The notes beneath the pieces are model-generated. The model worked only from the letters and a program-made list of their open reading frames with translations, did no database searches and was not told the origin of the DNA. Positions 5,911-13,157 of a stretch of 36,323 bases of DNA are shown here, one piece after another; the stretch's first letter is position 1; each line of letters opens with the position of its first letter. The translations under genes were made by a program, and so were the position numbers. Source of the DNA: a virus. The stretch spans positions 1-36,323 of IMG/VR virus record IMGVR_UViG_3300043466_001161; one strand, given 5' to 3'.

Positions 5911-6589
5911 TTTGCGTTTCGATTAGTTCCCTGTAACGTTCCTGCCTGTATTCGGTAAATTGGTAGGGCTTGGTTTTGTATACCCGGAAGCGCATATCGT
6001 TATCCCATTGTGGAAGCGCATCGTATTCGCGCATGAGTGCAATCTCAAGTGGTGCAGGCTTTTCTCTTTTCACTTCGCGCACCGGTTCTTCTTTAATCTT
6101 CAACTTATCTGCTGCCTGTTGCATCGCATCCATGATTTGCGGATGCTGGAACATTTCGTAAATGTTATTCTGCTGCTTCTTGCTTTCATTGATTGCATCA
6201 CTTACCACTTGCCTTTCTTGATCATAAAGTGGGAACCATGCAAGCACAGTAGCTGGGTCAATACGATTGAACAACGTGCCGTACTTACCAATGGCACCGT
6301 TATCAAAAATGATTTGCAGTTCTTCAAGTGAATACATCCACATCTTGTCCATGATTTGCTCAGCGCAAAACTCAATCTGCAAGCTGTTCATGGTGTTCTG
6401 CACATTGACCAGCTGCACGCACCGGGCAAGCAATGACATCACTGCGACTTTGGTTAGTTCCTTATCAACCTTCCGAAGTAGACTGAGTTTTTCCTGCTGC
6501 ATCGCGTGCGCGACTGATAGCGATTGCTTCGGTGAGAAGTTGGTTAGCTTGTGCAATGCTGTTTGCTGTTGTATTTGGTTGTTTTCCAT
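5900..6589 (-). CDS. Replication-associated hypothetical protein, 229 aa
   Basis: I recognise the general type: phage proteins beside the replication initiator in Bacteroidota phages with a helical core (CVQLVNVQNTMNSLQIEFCA, then SLEELQIIFDNGAIGKYG, then LAWFPLYDQER), possibly helicase-loader or initiator accessory proteins. The role is inference from position. A linker rich in Lys, Glu and Pro follows, then an aromatic C-terminus. I start it at the ATG at 6587-6589 (MENNQIQQQ) instead of one 39 bases upstream. Even so it overlaps the initiator gene by 125 bases in another frame, which is long. Confidence 0.78.
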   Translation of the reverse strand: MENNQIQQQTALHKLTNFSPKQSLSVAHAMQQEKLSLLRKVDKELTKVAVMSLLARCVQLVNVQNTMNSLQIEFCAEQIMDKMWMYSLEELQIIFDNGAIGKYGTLFNRIDPATVLAWFPLYDQERQVVSDAINESKKQQNNIYEMFQHPQIMDAMQQAADKLKIKEEPVREVKREKPAPLEIALMREYDALPQWDNDMRFRVYKTKPYQFTEYRQERYRELIETQNEY

Positions 6590-7265
6590 ATTGATTTTGG
6601 TTTTTATTTTTTTCAAATGTAAATGCATTATTCATCCATTTGCGCACAGTCGCTTCCCATGAAACGATTTTTGCGCCACCCGATGTTTTCCATCCGGTGC
6701 TTGTGTAGTGGTCAAAACAATTTTTGCTTTCTGCAACAATCTTCATTTCGCTCCACTTACCACCCGATTTCATATTCAACTCACCCATAAAATTATAAAT
6801 ATCATTTTCGGATGGTGGTGAAAACACCACTCTATTGTTTCTTTGTTTCTTTGTTTCTTGGTTTCTTTGTTTATCTATAGGGGCACTGCTGTGTTCAATG
6901 CTGTGTTCAATGCCGTTGCTGTGCTGTATCAATGCCGTATCCAATGCCGTATGCAATGCTGTGGCTTTTTTGCTACGGCATATTGATATTATTGTGCTGC
7001 TATACTGGTTCTTAGATTCACTTATGATTTGAATGAAATTCCATTTAGCTAAGTCGCTAAGTGCATCCAAGTAGGTGCGCTTGTTACCAATGTGCAACCC
7101 TTCCATAGTTGCATTGGTTGGTATTCCAAACTGCTCCTTCCACCCAAGTCGATTGTTTAGTTCAATAATCCACATAAACAGAGCAGTGTGCTGGCACTTT
7201 ACTTCCGAATGCTCAAAGGCAAAGTCAAACCACTTCCGGGAAAGGTCGTAACCATTGTTCTTCAT
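6465..7265 (-). CDS. Replication initiator / DnaD-like protein, 266 aa
   Basis: Begins MKNNGYDLSRKWFDFAFEH. The first ~95 residues look like a winged-helix domain (ALFMWIIELNNRLGWKEQFG, then NKRTYLDALSDLAKWNFIQ) typical of phage replisome organisers. A low-complexity linker follows (about 100-150), encoded by iteron-like repeats, then a C-terminal helical domain with NDIYNFMGELN and SWEATVRKWMNN. It would bind the origin and recruit host replication proteins. A longer GTG-started frame exists to 7310, but the ATG at 7263-7265 is preferred. A promoter lies about 110 bases upstream. Confidence 0.75.
   Translation of the reverse strand: MKNNGYDLSRKWFDFAFEHSEVKCQHTALFMWIIELNNRLGWKEQFGIPTNATMEGLHIGNKRTYLDALSDLAKWNFIQIISESKNQYSSTIISICRSKKATALHTALDTALIQHSNGIEHSIEHSSAPIDKQRNQETKKQRNNRVVFSPPSENDIYNFMGELNMKSGGKWSEMKIVAESKNCFDHYTSTGWKTSGGAKIVSWEATVRKWMNNAFTFEKNKNQNQYGKQPNTTANSIAQANQLLTEAIAISRARDAAGKTQSTSEG
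6830..6879. other. T-rich tract, candidate DNA-unwinding element
   Basis: On the plus strand this is a run of GTTTCTTT/GTTTCTTG-type units that is almost pure T with G and C spaced regularly. It sits directly beside the iterons at 6890-6959, inside the replication initiator gene. This arrangement, iterons next to an easily melted tract within the initiator gene, is the one seen in the lambda O gene. Function is inferred from arrangement only. Confidence 0.4.
6890..6959. repeat. Five 12-bp iteron-like direct repeats, candidate origin
   Basis: Plus-strand units are TGTGTTCAATGC (6890-6901 and 6902-6913), CTGTATCAATGC (6924-6935), CGTATCCAATGC (6936-6947) and CGTATGCAATGC (6948-6959). All end in CAATGC and two blocks have an exact 12-bp period, separated by 10 bases. 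The 10-base gap shifts the reading frame, so the first two units encode IEHS-type repeats and the other three encode AL(H/D/I)(T/Q)-type repeats. The DNA repeat is therefore kept where the peptide repeat is not, which favours a DNA-level role. Confidence 0.55.
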
Positions 7266-7374
7266 TGGAATAAAATACCCACCACTACACACAAGGGCTA
7301 CCCAGCGCACGAAAGTGCTAATGGCAATGCGGTAGTGATGGGATTTAAAATGTTTTTCATACTGAGTAGCGTTG

Positions 7375-7404
7375 CAAAGATAATTATTTTATCTGTTCAA
7401 CCAA
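7375..7404 (-). promoter_or_regulatory. Bacteroidota-type promoter for the replication genes
   Basis: On the minus strand: TTG (7404-7402), 19 bases, then TATCTTTG (7382-7375), matching the -33 TTG / -7 TAnnTTTG pattern of the primary sigma factor of Bacteroidota. It would transcribe leftward into the replication initiator, giving a leader of about 100 bases before its ATG at 7265. The -33 part lies in the end of the upstream gene. Confidence 0.5.
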
Positions 7405-8595
7405 TTTACGCTTTGCTTTGATTTCCTTATATTTTTCATATGCTTCGGATTTAGGTTGCGTTTGTCCTAATCCTTTACAGTAATAATCATTGCGCAGAAT
7501 ACAACGAGCCATTCGTTTCCAACTTGGAGCCCAGCACTTAACTTCTAAATCATGTGGTGCTTCTTGCGGTATTTCTAAATATCCGCGTTTTTTCCATCCA
7601 ACTATAAACTTACGAAATCTTTCCTTGTAATGATCCTGCATTTTTTGAGGCAATGATTTTAATAAGTAGTTGGTATAACTTTCCCATGTATGATTATCCG
7701 GTTTAGTAATATGATGATAACCATTAATGTTTCCTTTATCCTGAATGTATAAAGCACCACTGTTTACACCGCTTACACGATTAATCAATTTATACCATGT
7801 GTCACTTTCTAAAATGTGATATAACCATAAACCTTTCTTTTGATCATCTCCAAATGGTTGACACAATCTTTGATTGCTAAATTTTACACCTGCCATCGTC
7901 ATCATATCATAAATTTTATTATGACACAATTCTTTATGCTTAGAATGGAAAATCCAAATATCTTCTGTTCTCCAGTCATAAATAGGATATATGTTAAATA
8001 CATTGCTATCAATTTTTGTTGTCCATTTATAGCCATGAAAAGTTAGATTCTTCTTTTGGCTAACTATCGCTCGATACCGGTGTAAACTTTCATCGGAACG
8101 GATACCTATAAATCCAGCTGTTAATTGATTTTTAGAATACCATTTACCAAATAATACCATTAATTCTTCAAATTCCATTTTCGGTACATAGAAATCGTAT
8201 TGTTTCAAATCACTGGCTTCCTTAGGTTTTTCACGGACCCATAAATTTTTCTTAGATTCATCCCAGCACACCCATTTAGGTTCAAAATCACTTACAGCAT
8301 TTCTTAATAGCAATTCGCCACAAAACCAATGCAAATCAATGTGGTCTTTGTACAAATTAACCATTTCGCGAATGTGATCTATGGTATTCGTATATTGAGC
8401 TTCAAGATCAATAATCAATAAACCAACTTTCACATTGCGTTTTTTAGCTTCAGCTAAAACTAAATGAGTCATAACAGTACTGTCCTTACCACCGCTAAAG
8501 CTTATGTAGTATCGCTCAAATGAATCAAACACTTTAGAAATACGTTCTTTAGTAGCTTCTAAAACTGATTTGTTTAAATATATTTTTTGTGCCAT
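7384..8595 (-). CDS. PAPS-reductase-family protein, IbrA-like
   Basis: Member of the adenine-nucleotide alpha-hydrolase/PAPS reductase superfamily. The ATP-binding PP-loop SGGKDST is at residues 34-40, with LLIIDLEAQY following. Later motifs include GIRSDESLHRYRA and NIYPIYDWRTEDIW, which are typical of the DUF3440/IbrA group, and a Cys-containing C-terminal region. It is paired with a ParB-domain gene just upstream (8 bases apart), the IbrA-IbrB arrangement known from E. coli and mobile elements. The reaction is unknown; related proteins handle activated sulfur, including in phosphorothioate DNA modification. The pair is visibly more AT-rich than its neighbours, suggesting separate acquisition. 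Confidence 0.85.
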   Translation of the reverse strand: MAQKIYLNKSVLEATKERISKVFDSFERYYISFSGGKDSTVMTHLVLAEAKKRNVKVGLLIIDLEAQYTNTIDHIREMVNLYKDHIDLHWFCGELLLRNAVSDFEPKWVCWDESKKNLWVREKPKEASDLKQYDFYVPKMEFEELMVLFGKWYSKNQLTAGFIGIRSDESLHRYRAIVSQKKNLTFHGYKWTTKIDSNVFNIYPIYDWRTEDIWIFHSKHKELCHNKIYDMMTMAGVKFSNQRLCQPFGDDQKKGLWLYHILESDTWYKLINRVSGVNSGALYIQDKGNINGYHHITKPDNHTWESYTNYLLKSLPQKMQDHYKERFRKFIVGWKKRGYLEIPQEAPHDLEVKCWAPSWKRMARCILRNDYYCKGLGQTQPKSEAYEKYKEIKAKRKLVEQIK

Positions 8596-8603
8596 AAAAT
8601 TGT

Positions 8604-9731
8604 TTAGTAAAGTTCAACTTGTCTACCTTGTGATGTAGCTTGATCCATAGTTACTGGATTCATTTTGTTTGATACAAGCCACATATTTAAAAATTCTAAA
8701 GCTGTATGATTAGCTATATTTTTTTCTTGTTCGGATAACAAATTGAAACCTGAACAAAAAATAGATGGCACACCGTTATATGCGCACATAGCTGCCTGTC
8801 CTAACCAAGCGATTCTATTCATGCTTTTATTGCTCAAATAGTGTTCACAGCTATGTTTCCATTCAGTAATTACAATAAGTAAATATTGTCTAAATAATAA
8901 GTCATCACTTAAAAAATCTGCATAGCTTTGTTTACATTGCTCACTGGTCATTCCTTCTTTTTTTGAGGCATAGAATCCAGCTTTATGGCATTCCCATTTA
9001 TCATAGGTGTGAAATATTCGTTCTTTATCACTTTCATTTGGTATGCGATACATTTCATATTCTAATGAATCAATATCATCAGTAAGTAATTCATATTCAT
9101 TTTCCATGTAATCATTACTTTCCCAAGCTTTACTAAAATCATTATCATTGAATAAGTGTTCTAACCCGGATATTTGGCACAACCTTAAAACTTCTTCTTC
9201 ATCCATTCCTAATTGCTTCGCGATACGAGCGTTGTTCCAGTTACGATTTTTCAATTCGATTACAATTTCACTCATAGCGTTAATTTGATGCTTTCCTCGC
9301 GCTCTATTATGGCGAATAGTAGAAGCAATACGATCATTCTTATTTGATTGTTCATTGCGAATTGTGACAATTGGTAAATATCCATGCACCCGATTATTTA
9401 CTATTTTAGATTCCTTGCCAACTCGATTCCGGTGAAAGCCATCAATAACCTCCATTGCATCTTTTTCCATGTTAGGCCATGTAACAATTGGTTGAGTGTA
9501 ACCATCATTCATAATTGAAATTTCAAGAAGTTCCATTTCAGGTGGTGCAACTTTATTTGGGTTATAATCATTAGCTTGAACTTGATTATTTTTTACCCAA
9601 ACAACACAATCCACTGGCTCATTTTTAAATGGGCTAATTTCGTGTAATGCTAATTTGACTTCATTGATTGCATTGATTTTTTCATCCAATGGCAAGTCTG
9701 CAATGTGCAGTAATAATTCGTTGATGTTCAT
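8604..9731 (-). CDS. ParB-domain protein, IbrB-like, with fused C-terminal phage domain
   Basis: The N-terminal half is a ParB/sulfiredoxin-like domain: CVVWVKNNQVQANDYNPN, then NDGYTQPIV, the core motif VIDGFHRNRVGKES, and a helix-turn-helix-like region (NARIAKQLGMDEEEVLRL). The C-terminal ~140 residues are a different domain I associate with phage proteins, marked by WECHKAGFY, EWKHSCEHYLSN, MNRIAWLGQAAMC and SGFNLLSEQE. ParB domains of this class can hydrolyse CTP or ATP and bind DNA. I start it at the ATG at 9729-9731; one 27 bases upstream overlaps the previous gene. It likely acts with the IbrA-like protein beside it. Confidence 0.82.
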   Translation of the reverse strand: MNINELLLHIADLPLDEKINAINEVKLALHEISPFKNEPVDCVVWVKNNQVQANDYNPNKVAPPEMELLEISIMNDGYTQPIVTWPNMEKDAMEVIDGFHRNRVGKESKIVNNRVHGYLPIVTIRNEQSNKNDRIASTIRHNRARGKHQINAMSEIVIELKNRNWNNARIAKQLGMDEEEVLRLCQISGLEHLFNDNDFSKAWESNDYMENEYELLTDDIDSLEYEMYRIPNESDKERIFHTYDKWECHKAGFYASKKEGMTSEQCKQSYADFLSDDLLFRQYLLIVITEWKHSCEHYLSNKSMNRIAWLGQAAMCAYNGVPSIFCSGFNLLSEQEKNIANHTALEFLNMWLVSNKMNPVTMDQATSQGRQVELY

Positions 9732-9748
9732 GTGTATATATATATTTA

Positions 9749-10171
9749 TTATTTCCAAATAATTGTGGCAATCATAAATCCGATTACAGCACCAATAGCC
9801 ATAATCAATAGCATTTTGCTATTACTGTTATCGCATTCGGGTTCTTGCTGAACCGGTACTGGTTGTGTTCGCTCAACACGTTTGATGGGTTTGATAGTTA
9901 GCTGCTGCGTACCTGCTTTGCTTTGTGCATTGGCAATACGTGATTCCTTCAAACATTCTTTAGCAAATGCAACAGCTATTGCTTGCGTAGGTTTATCGCC
10001 TATCCAGCGTGTTACATTGCCTTCGCGTCTAATCATGTTGTGTTCGCGCATCAGTGTAATCAATCGCGCACCTACACGATATTCATTGCGCATTTGTTTG
10101 ATGTCAAATTCTTGCATGGCATGTAATGCGCACATGAATTCATAATACTTGCTTTTTGTGTTTTTTCTCAT
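9749..10171 (-). CDS. Winged-helix-like protein with C-terminal membrane anchor
   Basis: Residues 1-60 look like a small winged-helix DNA-binding domain (YEFMCALHAMQEFDIKQMRN, then RLITLMREHNMIRREGNVTRW). A linker rich in Gln, Lys, Arg and Pro follows. The last ~22 residues form one transmembrane helix (MLLIMAIGAVIGFMIATIIW). A DNA-binding domain tethered to the inner membrane is uncommon among phage early proteins. Its start overlaps the upstream nuclease stop as ATGA (10168-10171). No family name is assigned. Confidence 0.72.
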   Translation of the reverse strand: MRKNTKSKYYEFMCALHAMQEFDIKQMRNEYRVGARLITLMREHNMIRREGNVTRWIGDKPTQAIAVAFAKECLKESRIANAQSKAGTQQLTIKPIKRVERTQPVPVQQEPECDNSNSKMLLIMAIGAVIGFMIATIIWK

Positions 10172-10530
10172 TGCTCTAAATAGGTTTTAATTGTGATTGT
10201 AAATTCTTCAAATGACCTGCACACCTTTACGCAGTAACCTGCATTGATAAGCTGTGCGTGAACGATTTTTTGTGTGTCGGATAGTTTGCCCTTCTCGGTC
10301 TTCATCTCGATGAACAGGGCATGGTATGAACCACTGCTCATGCAGATCATCAAATCAGGCATACCGGGCATAGCCCCTTCTGCTTTCAAGATGTTCCAGC
10401 GTTTGGCTCTTTGTACCGGAGTGCCACCTATAAACACACCATTAGGGAAGGAAGCGATTAAGGTGCGAGGGAAGGAATAGCGGAACCATTCTACGCAACG
10501 TTGCTGAATCTTGCTTTCTTCGTGCTTCAT
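10168..10530 (-). CDS. VRR-NUC domain nuclease
   Basis: A stand-alone VRR-NUC (PD-(D/E)XK) nuclease. Signature parts are the N-terminal E…IQQRCVEWFRYSFP, PNGVFIGG, the metal-binding GMPDLMI near residue 57, the catalytic FIEMKTEKGKLSDTQK (E and K about 74-76) and the C-terminal AGYCVKVCRSFEE. At 120 aa it has the usual length of phage members. Such enzymes cut branched or flap DNA and are common in phage replication/recombination operons. ATGA overlaps join it to both neighbours. Confidence 0.9.
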   Translation of the reverse strand: MKHEESKIQQRCVEWFRYSFPRTLIASFPNGVFIGGTPVQRAKRWNILKAEGAMPGMPDLMICMSSGSYHALFIEMKTEKGKLSDTQKIVHAQLINAGYCVKVCRSFEEFTITIKTYLEQ

Positions 10531-11120
10531 GCATTCAGGGAATTAAATATTGCTAACCAAAACTTCCCGATGTAGTCTTCATCTGCCTGTATGTTTATCA
10601 CAGGTAAATGTGATTCTAGTTCCATATACTCCCATTGACCTAATGAATTGACCTGATAATCACAACCTAATGTCACCGGGCAGTATTGCACACTGCTACG
10701 TTCTACGGGTATATCAAAGCGAACTATGACGTGCTGCTCATTATTGAGCGTAACAAGATAGCACATGCGGTTCTCATTGACTACTTTCTTCTTTACGATG
10801 TACATGTTCTTATCGTTTACCCTGCGCACATCGTGCACATCGTATTCGCTATGCATCGAATCCGTAAAGTTCTCATGAAACTCTAAGTTGTTCAGGTTCT
10901 GCTCGATTTCGCGCCAACGTTTTTCTTTATCGTCTGTGCTGAATACCAACTTACACCAATCCATCAACTTAGCATTGCTTACATTAAGTTCCTTTCGCAA
11001 ATCCGCAAAGCTTATCTTATCAAACTTCTTCATGATAGTAAGGATATCGCTGCGTGTTGGTAGCTTAGTAGTGCGCAGCTTCTTGCCTTGAGTCTTTATA
11101 TATGCTTTATATTCACTCAT
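10527..11120 (-). CDS. Hypothetical 197-aa protein
   Basis: The N-terminal ~65 residues have a helix-turn-helix look (TRSDILTIMKKFDKISFADL, then RKELNVSNAKLMDWCKLVF). The C-terminal ~120 are beta-rich without recognisable motifs (YIVKKKVV, RMCYLVTLN). A DNA-binding role is possible from the first part only. It overlaps the Cro/CI-like regulator gene by 8 bases and the nuclease gene as ATGA, so it belongs to the same operon. Confidence 0.72.
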   Translation of the reverse strand: MSEYKAYIKTQGKKLRTTKLPTRSDILTIMKKFDKISFADLRKELNVSNAKLMDWCKLVFSTDDKEKRWREIEQNLNNLEFHENFTDSMHSEYDVHDVRRVNDKNMYIVKKKVVNENRMCYLVTLNNEQHVIVRFDIPVERSSVQYCPVTLGCDYQVNSLGQWEYMELESHLPVINIQADEDYIGKFWLAIFNSLNA

Positions 11121-11349
11121 CGCCTTCGTTTTTAATGGTTATACAATCGACTATCTCGCACACTGGCACTTCCATCACCCGGCTAAGGTTTATCAGCTGG
11201 CGTAACTTGATGCTGCCCGGATCATCACACCAATTATGCAATGTCTTTTTTACTATGGGCGTGTTGCTTCTTTGCATCGCACGTAGGAGAGCAGCTTTGC
11301 TTCCTACTGTGCGTGCTATTAGTTGATTCAATTCCTGTCGCTTTCTCAT
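11113..11349 (-). CDS. Cro/CI-type helix-turn-helix regulator
   Basis: A 78-aa single-domain protein. The helix-turn-helix is read from SKAALLRAMQRS (first helix) through IVKKTLHNWCDDP (recognition region) to IKLRQLINLSRVMEVPVCEI (closing helices), the XRE/Cro pattern. With no room for an oligomerisation or cleavage domain, it is Cro-sized. It may repress the early promoter about 640 bases upstream or switch to late expression; neither is shown by the sequence. ATGA overlap with the gene upstream. Confidence 0.75.
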   Translation of the reverse strand: MRKRQELNQLIARTVGSKAALLRAMQRSNTPIVKKTLHNWCDDPGSIKLRQLINLSRVMEVPVCEIVDCITIKNEGDE

Positions 11350-11675
11350 TCGATTGGTTTTAATTGTGGATTGGCTACGTAGAAAATTTGACGATGCGCT
11401 TCGCTGAACTTATGCATGAACACTGCTTCTTCGATTGGCTCGTATAGCTTGTCACGCATGTCACGTTCTAATCGGAAGGCTACATCCTGCGCATCATCGT
11501 AGCATTTTGTTTCAATGTTGCAGCCATATGGGGTATGGTAAACTGTAATAAGCTTCATATCTGCAGTGATGCAGCAATAAAATTTGGTATAGTCGCCATC
11601 AATGTAGTAGTGTGGCAGTGTTACTTTGGTAGTACCTACTTGTACCGGTGCTGTGTGTGTTACTTCGATTAACAT
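11346..11675 (-). CDS. Hypothetical 109-aa early protein
   Basis: Unrecognised. Beta-rich N-terminal half (VTHTAPVQVGTTKVTLPHYY) followed by an alpha-helical half with LERDMRDKLYEPIEEAVF. Contains several Cys and Tyr residues without a metal-binding spacing. It is the second gene of the leftward operon, so it would be expressed very early after infection; such genes are often host take-over or anti-defence proteins, but nothing here points to either. Confidence 0.72.
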   Translation of the reverse strand: MLIEVTHTAPVQVGTTKVTLPHYYIDGDYTKFYCCITADMKLITVYHTPYGCNIETKCYDDAQDVAFRLERDMRDKLYEPIEEAVFMHKFSEAHRQIFYVANPQLKPIE

Positions 11676-11696
11676 TGTATTGAGGTTTTAAATTGT

Positions 11697-11954
11697 TTAC
11701 TGATTTTCGTCATCTTGCCAAATAGCTGAAGTCACTGCATCTTCTATTTCACCGATTAACTTTTTATTATTGCTATTCATGATGCACTTAGTCATGTCAA
11801 TGCCAGCGCAAAGCAGTGTGTATTTACACTGATCAATAGTTGTTTCTTCAGGCGTGTAATAGTCGCCTCTAGAAAATGCGATTACGTACTCAACTTCAAT
11901 AGTGAGTGTGATAGGTGCATTGCTGCAGTCGTGTTCAAAAGTGAAATAGCTCAT
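11697..11954 (-). CDS. Hypothetical 85-aa protein, first gene of the early operon
   Basis: Starts MSYFTFEHDCSNAPITLTIE with beta-strand character and ends in an acidic tail (…WQDDENQ). The FEHDCxxxPITLTIExEY style opening occurs in small Bacteroidota phage proteins of unknown function. It follows the early promoter with an A-rich leader (RNA reads AAACAAAAACAAAACAAC just before the ATG), the leader type typical of Bacteroidota. Acidic charge would fit a DNA mimic or inhibitor, which is speculation. Confidence 0.72.
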   Translation of the reverse strand: MSYFTFEHDCSNAPITLTIEVEYVIAFSRGDYYTPEETTIDQCKYTLLCAGIDMTKCIMNSNNKKLIGEIEDAVTSAIWQDDENQ

Positions 11955-11986
11955 GTTGTTTTGTTTTTGTTTATCTTTGACGGGTA

Positions 11987-12016
11987 CAAATGTACACGCT
12001 TTTTTGGATAGTGCAA
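11987..12016 (-). promoter_or_regulatory. Main early promoter (leftward)
   Basis: On the minus strand: TTG (12016-12014), exactly 19 bases, then TACATTTG (11994-11987), matching the -33 TTG / -7 TAnnTTTG consensus. It lies 33 bases before the ATG of the first leftward gene and has an A-rich leader. It is in the divergent gap between the early and late arms and could drive the whole minus-strand operon. Confidence 0.62.
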
Positions 12017-12153
12017 GTATTTACACCGATATTTTTAAATTTTAACAAATCGACTGCGTAAGTATCCATATAAGGAAACATTACAGCGCATGGCTGGATA
12101 AGGCTAGTAGGCTTGCACACGATAAACAGAAAGGAAGTGATCTACTGCATGAA

Positions 12154-12603
12154 GTGCTTGCCCGGTTGATGGATAGACCACAGCAGGATATAGAAGATAT
12201 AGTGTGCAGGGGCAAAGTAGAAGCATACGTAAACAGGGCATTGTGGCTATCATGGCACAGCGCACGCAGTGATTACGCTATCAAGTATCGCAAATACTAC
12301 GAATTGCACGTAGAAAAGCAGGTTGATGACAGCAAACAGGATGAAACATGGATAGGTGCATTCATAGATGGTGAGTATTTATACAACGCAATAGGACGTT
12401 TGAATGAATTTGATGCAATCCTTTTGCGTCTATACAGTAAACCCGACTTTGACTACAAAGAATTAAGCGCGGAAACAGGTATTCCATACAGCTACCTGCG
12501 CACAAGCATACACAGAGCATTAAAACGAATAAGAGAATATGTTAAACTTCAACGTTCCATCGCACATTCAACGCGAGAGATTGAATACTTGCAAAAAATG
12601 TAA
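12154..12603 (+). CDS. Sigma-70-like region 4 protein, candidate late regulator
   Basis: The C-terminal part (FDAILLRLYSKPDFDYKELS, then GIPYSYLRTSIHRALKRIRE) resembles sigma region 4, with a helix-turn-helix that would read a -35-type element. It is the first gene of the late arm, where an activator of late transcription would sit. The listed start is a GTG, but coding-like sequence continues upstream in frame to the stop at 12043 (…HYSAWLDKASRLAHDKQKG…) with no ATG, GTG or TTG in that part. The true start may be a non-standard codon, or a base may be missing. It overlaps the next gene by 65 bases. Confidence 0.65.
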   Translation: MLARLMDRPQQDIEDIVCRGKVEAYVNRALWLSWHSARSDYAIKYRKYYELHVEKQVDDSKQDETWIGAFIDGEYLYNAIGRLNEFDAILLRLYSKPDFDYKELSAETGIPYSYLRTSIHRALKRIREYVKLQRSIAHSTREIEYLQKM

Positions 12604-12988
12604 GTTTTATAACGGTACATTTGGCACTTGCGGTACACCAATCGTAGGTAATAACGTCAATGCTGAAGAAAATGATGTTACTTACTACAAAGAGAAGATA
12701 AAATTGTGCGGCTGCTTCATGGATGTGAAAACAAAGTTCCGCTTTGCATCATGCCCAGCACGGAAGTGGTTTGCTCAAGACATGAAGGAAGAAGAAATAG
12801 CTGCACTGGACACCTTCATAAGCAAAGTAAGTAAAGCCAACAGGATAGAATCAGAAGACTTGCAAATGCTTTACTATTGGTACAGCAAAATAACTAAGAA
12901 GCATGAACGACCATCCGGGTGCGCATCGTGCATACGTGATCTCATTAAAGAATTCCGTAGACAATTAGGTAAAATCGATAAACCATAA
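12539..12988 (+). CDS. Cys-rich putative zinc-binding protein
   Basis: A 149-aa protein starting MLNFNVPSHIQRERLNTC. Cysteines are arranged CKKCKFYNGTFGTCG near residues 18-31, then LCGC (about 57-60) and ASCPARKW (about 71-78), and again SGCASC near the C-terminus. This suggests one or two structural zinc sites. I associate this opening with hypothetical proteins just upstream of the terminase/structural genes in Bacteroidota phages. The last ~40 residues are helical and basic. Confidence 0.75.
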   Translation: MLNFNVPSHIQRERLNTCKKCKFYNGTFGTCGTPIVGNNVNAEENDVTYYKEKIKLCGCFMDVKTKFRFASCPARKWFAQDMKEEEIAALDTFISKVSKANRIESEDLQMLYYWYSKITKKHERPSGCASCIRDLIKEFRRQLGKIDKP

Positions 12989-12992
12989 TAAC

Positions 12993-13133
12993 ATGCCCCT
13001 ACCAACCCCCACACCCAAAGAAGAAAAGAATGAATATATCGCACGATGCATGAGTGATACAAAGGTGCAAAGTGAATTTCCCGATGCACAGCAGCGCATA
13101 GCTGTATGCATTGCGCAGTATGATGCTAAGTAA
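12993..13133 (+). CDS. 46-aa conserved phage peptide (FPD…QR.AVC motif)
   Basis: Starts MPLPTPTPKEEKNEYIARCM and continues SEFPDAQQRIAVCIAQY. The 'P.P…E….F..RCM…..FPD..QR.AVC' pattern is a recurring short module that I recall either alone or fused to prohead protease, portal or capsid proteins of phages. Two Cys residues are kept. A structural or head-assembly role is likely from context; its position between late-regulatory genes and the small terminase-like gene fits. Confidence 0.72.
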   Translation: MPLPTPTPKEEKNEYIARCMSDTKVQSEFPDAQQRIAVCIAQYDAK

Positions 13134-13157
13134 CTTGTAAACATCAAAATAACAAAT

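Noticed and set aside
7298-7360. 20-aa peptide (MKNILNPITTALPLALSCAG) in the leader of the replication gene
   Set aside because: Too short to support; no ribosome-binding site or conservation evidence; a leader peptide cannot be excluded.
11972-11979. TATCTTTG on the plus strand as the late promoter
   Set aside because: No TTG at 19-21 bases upstream; it lies within the early leader region, so I could not support it. I found no convincing late promoter in 11955-12153.
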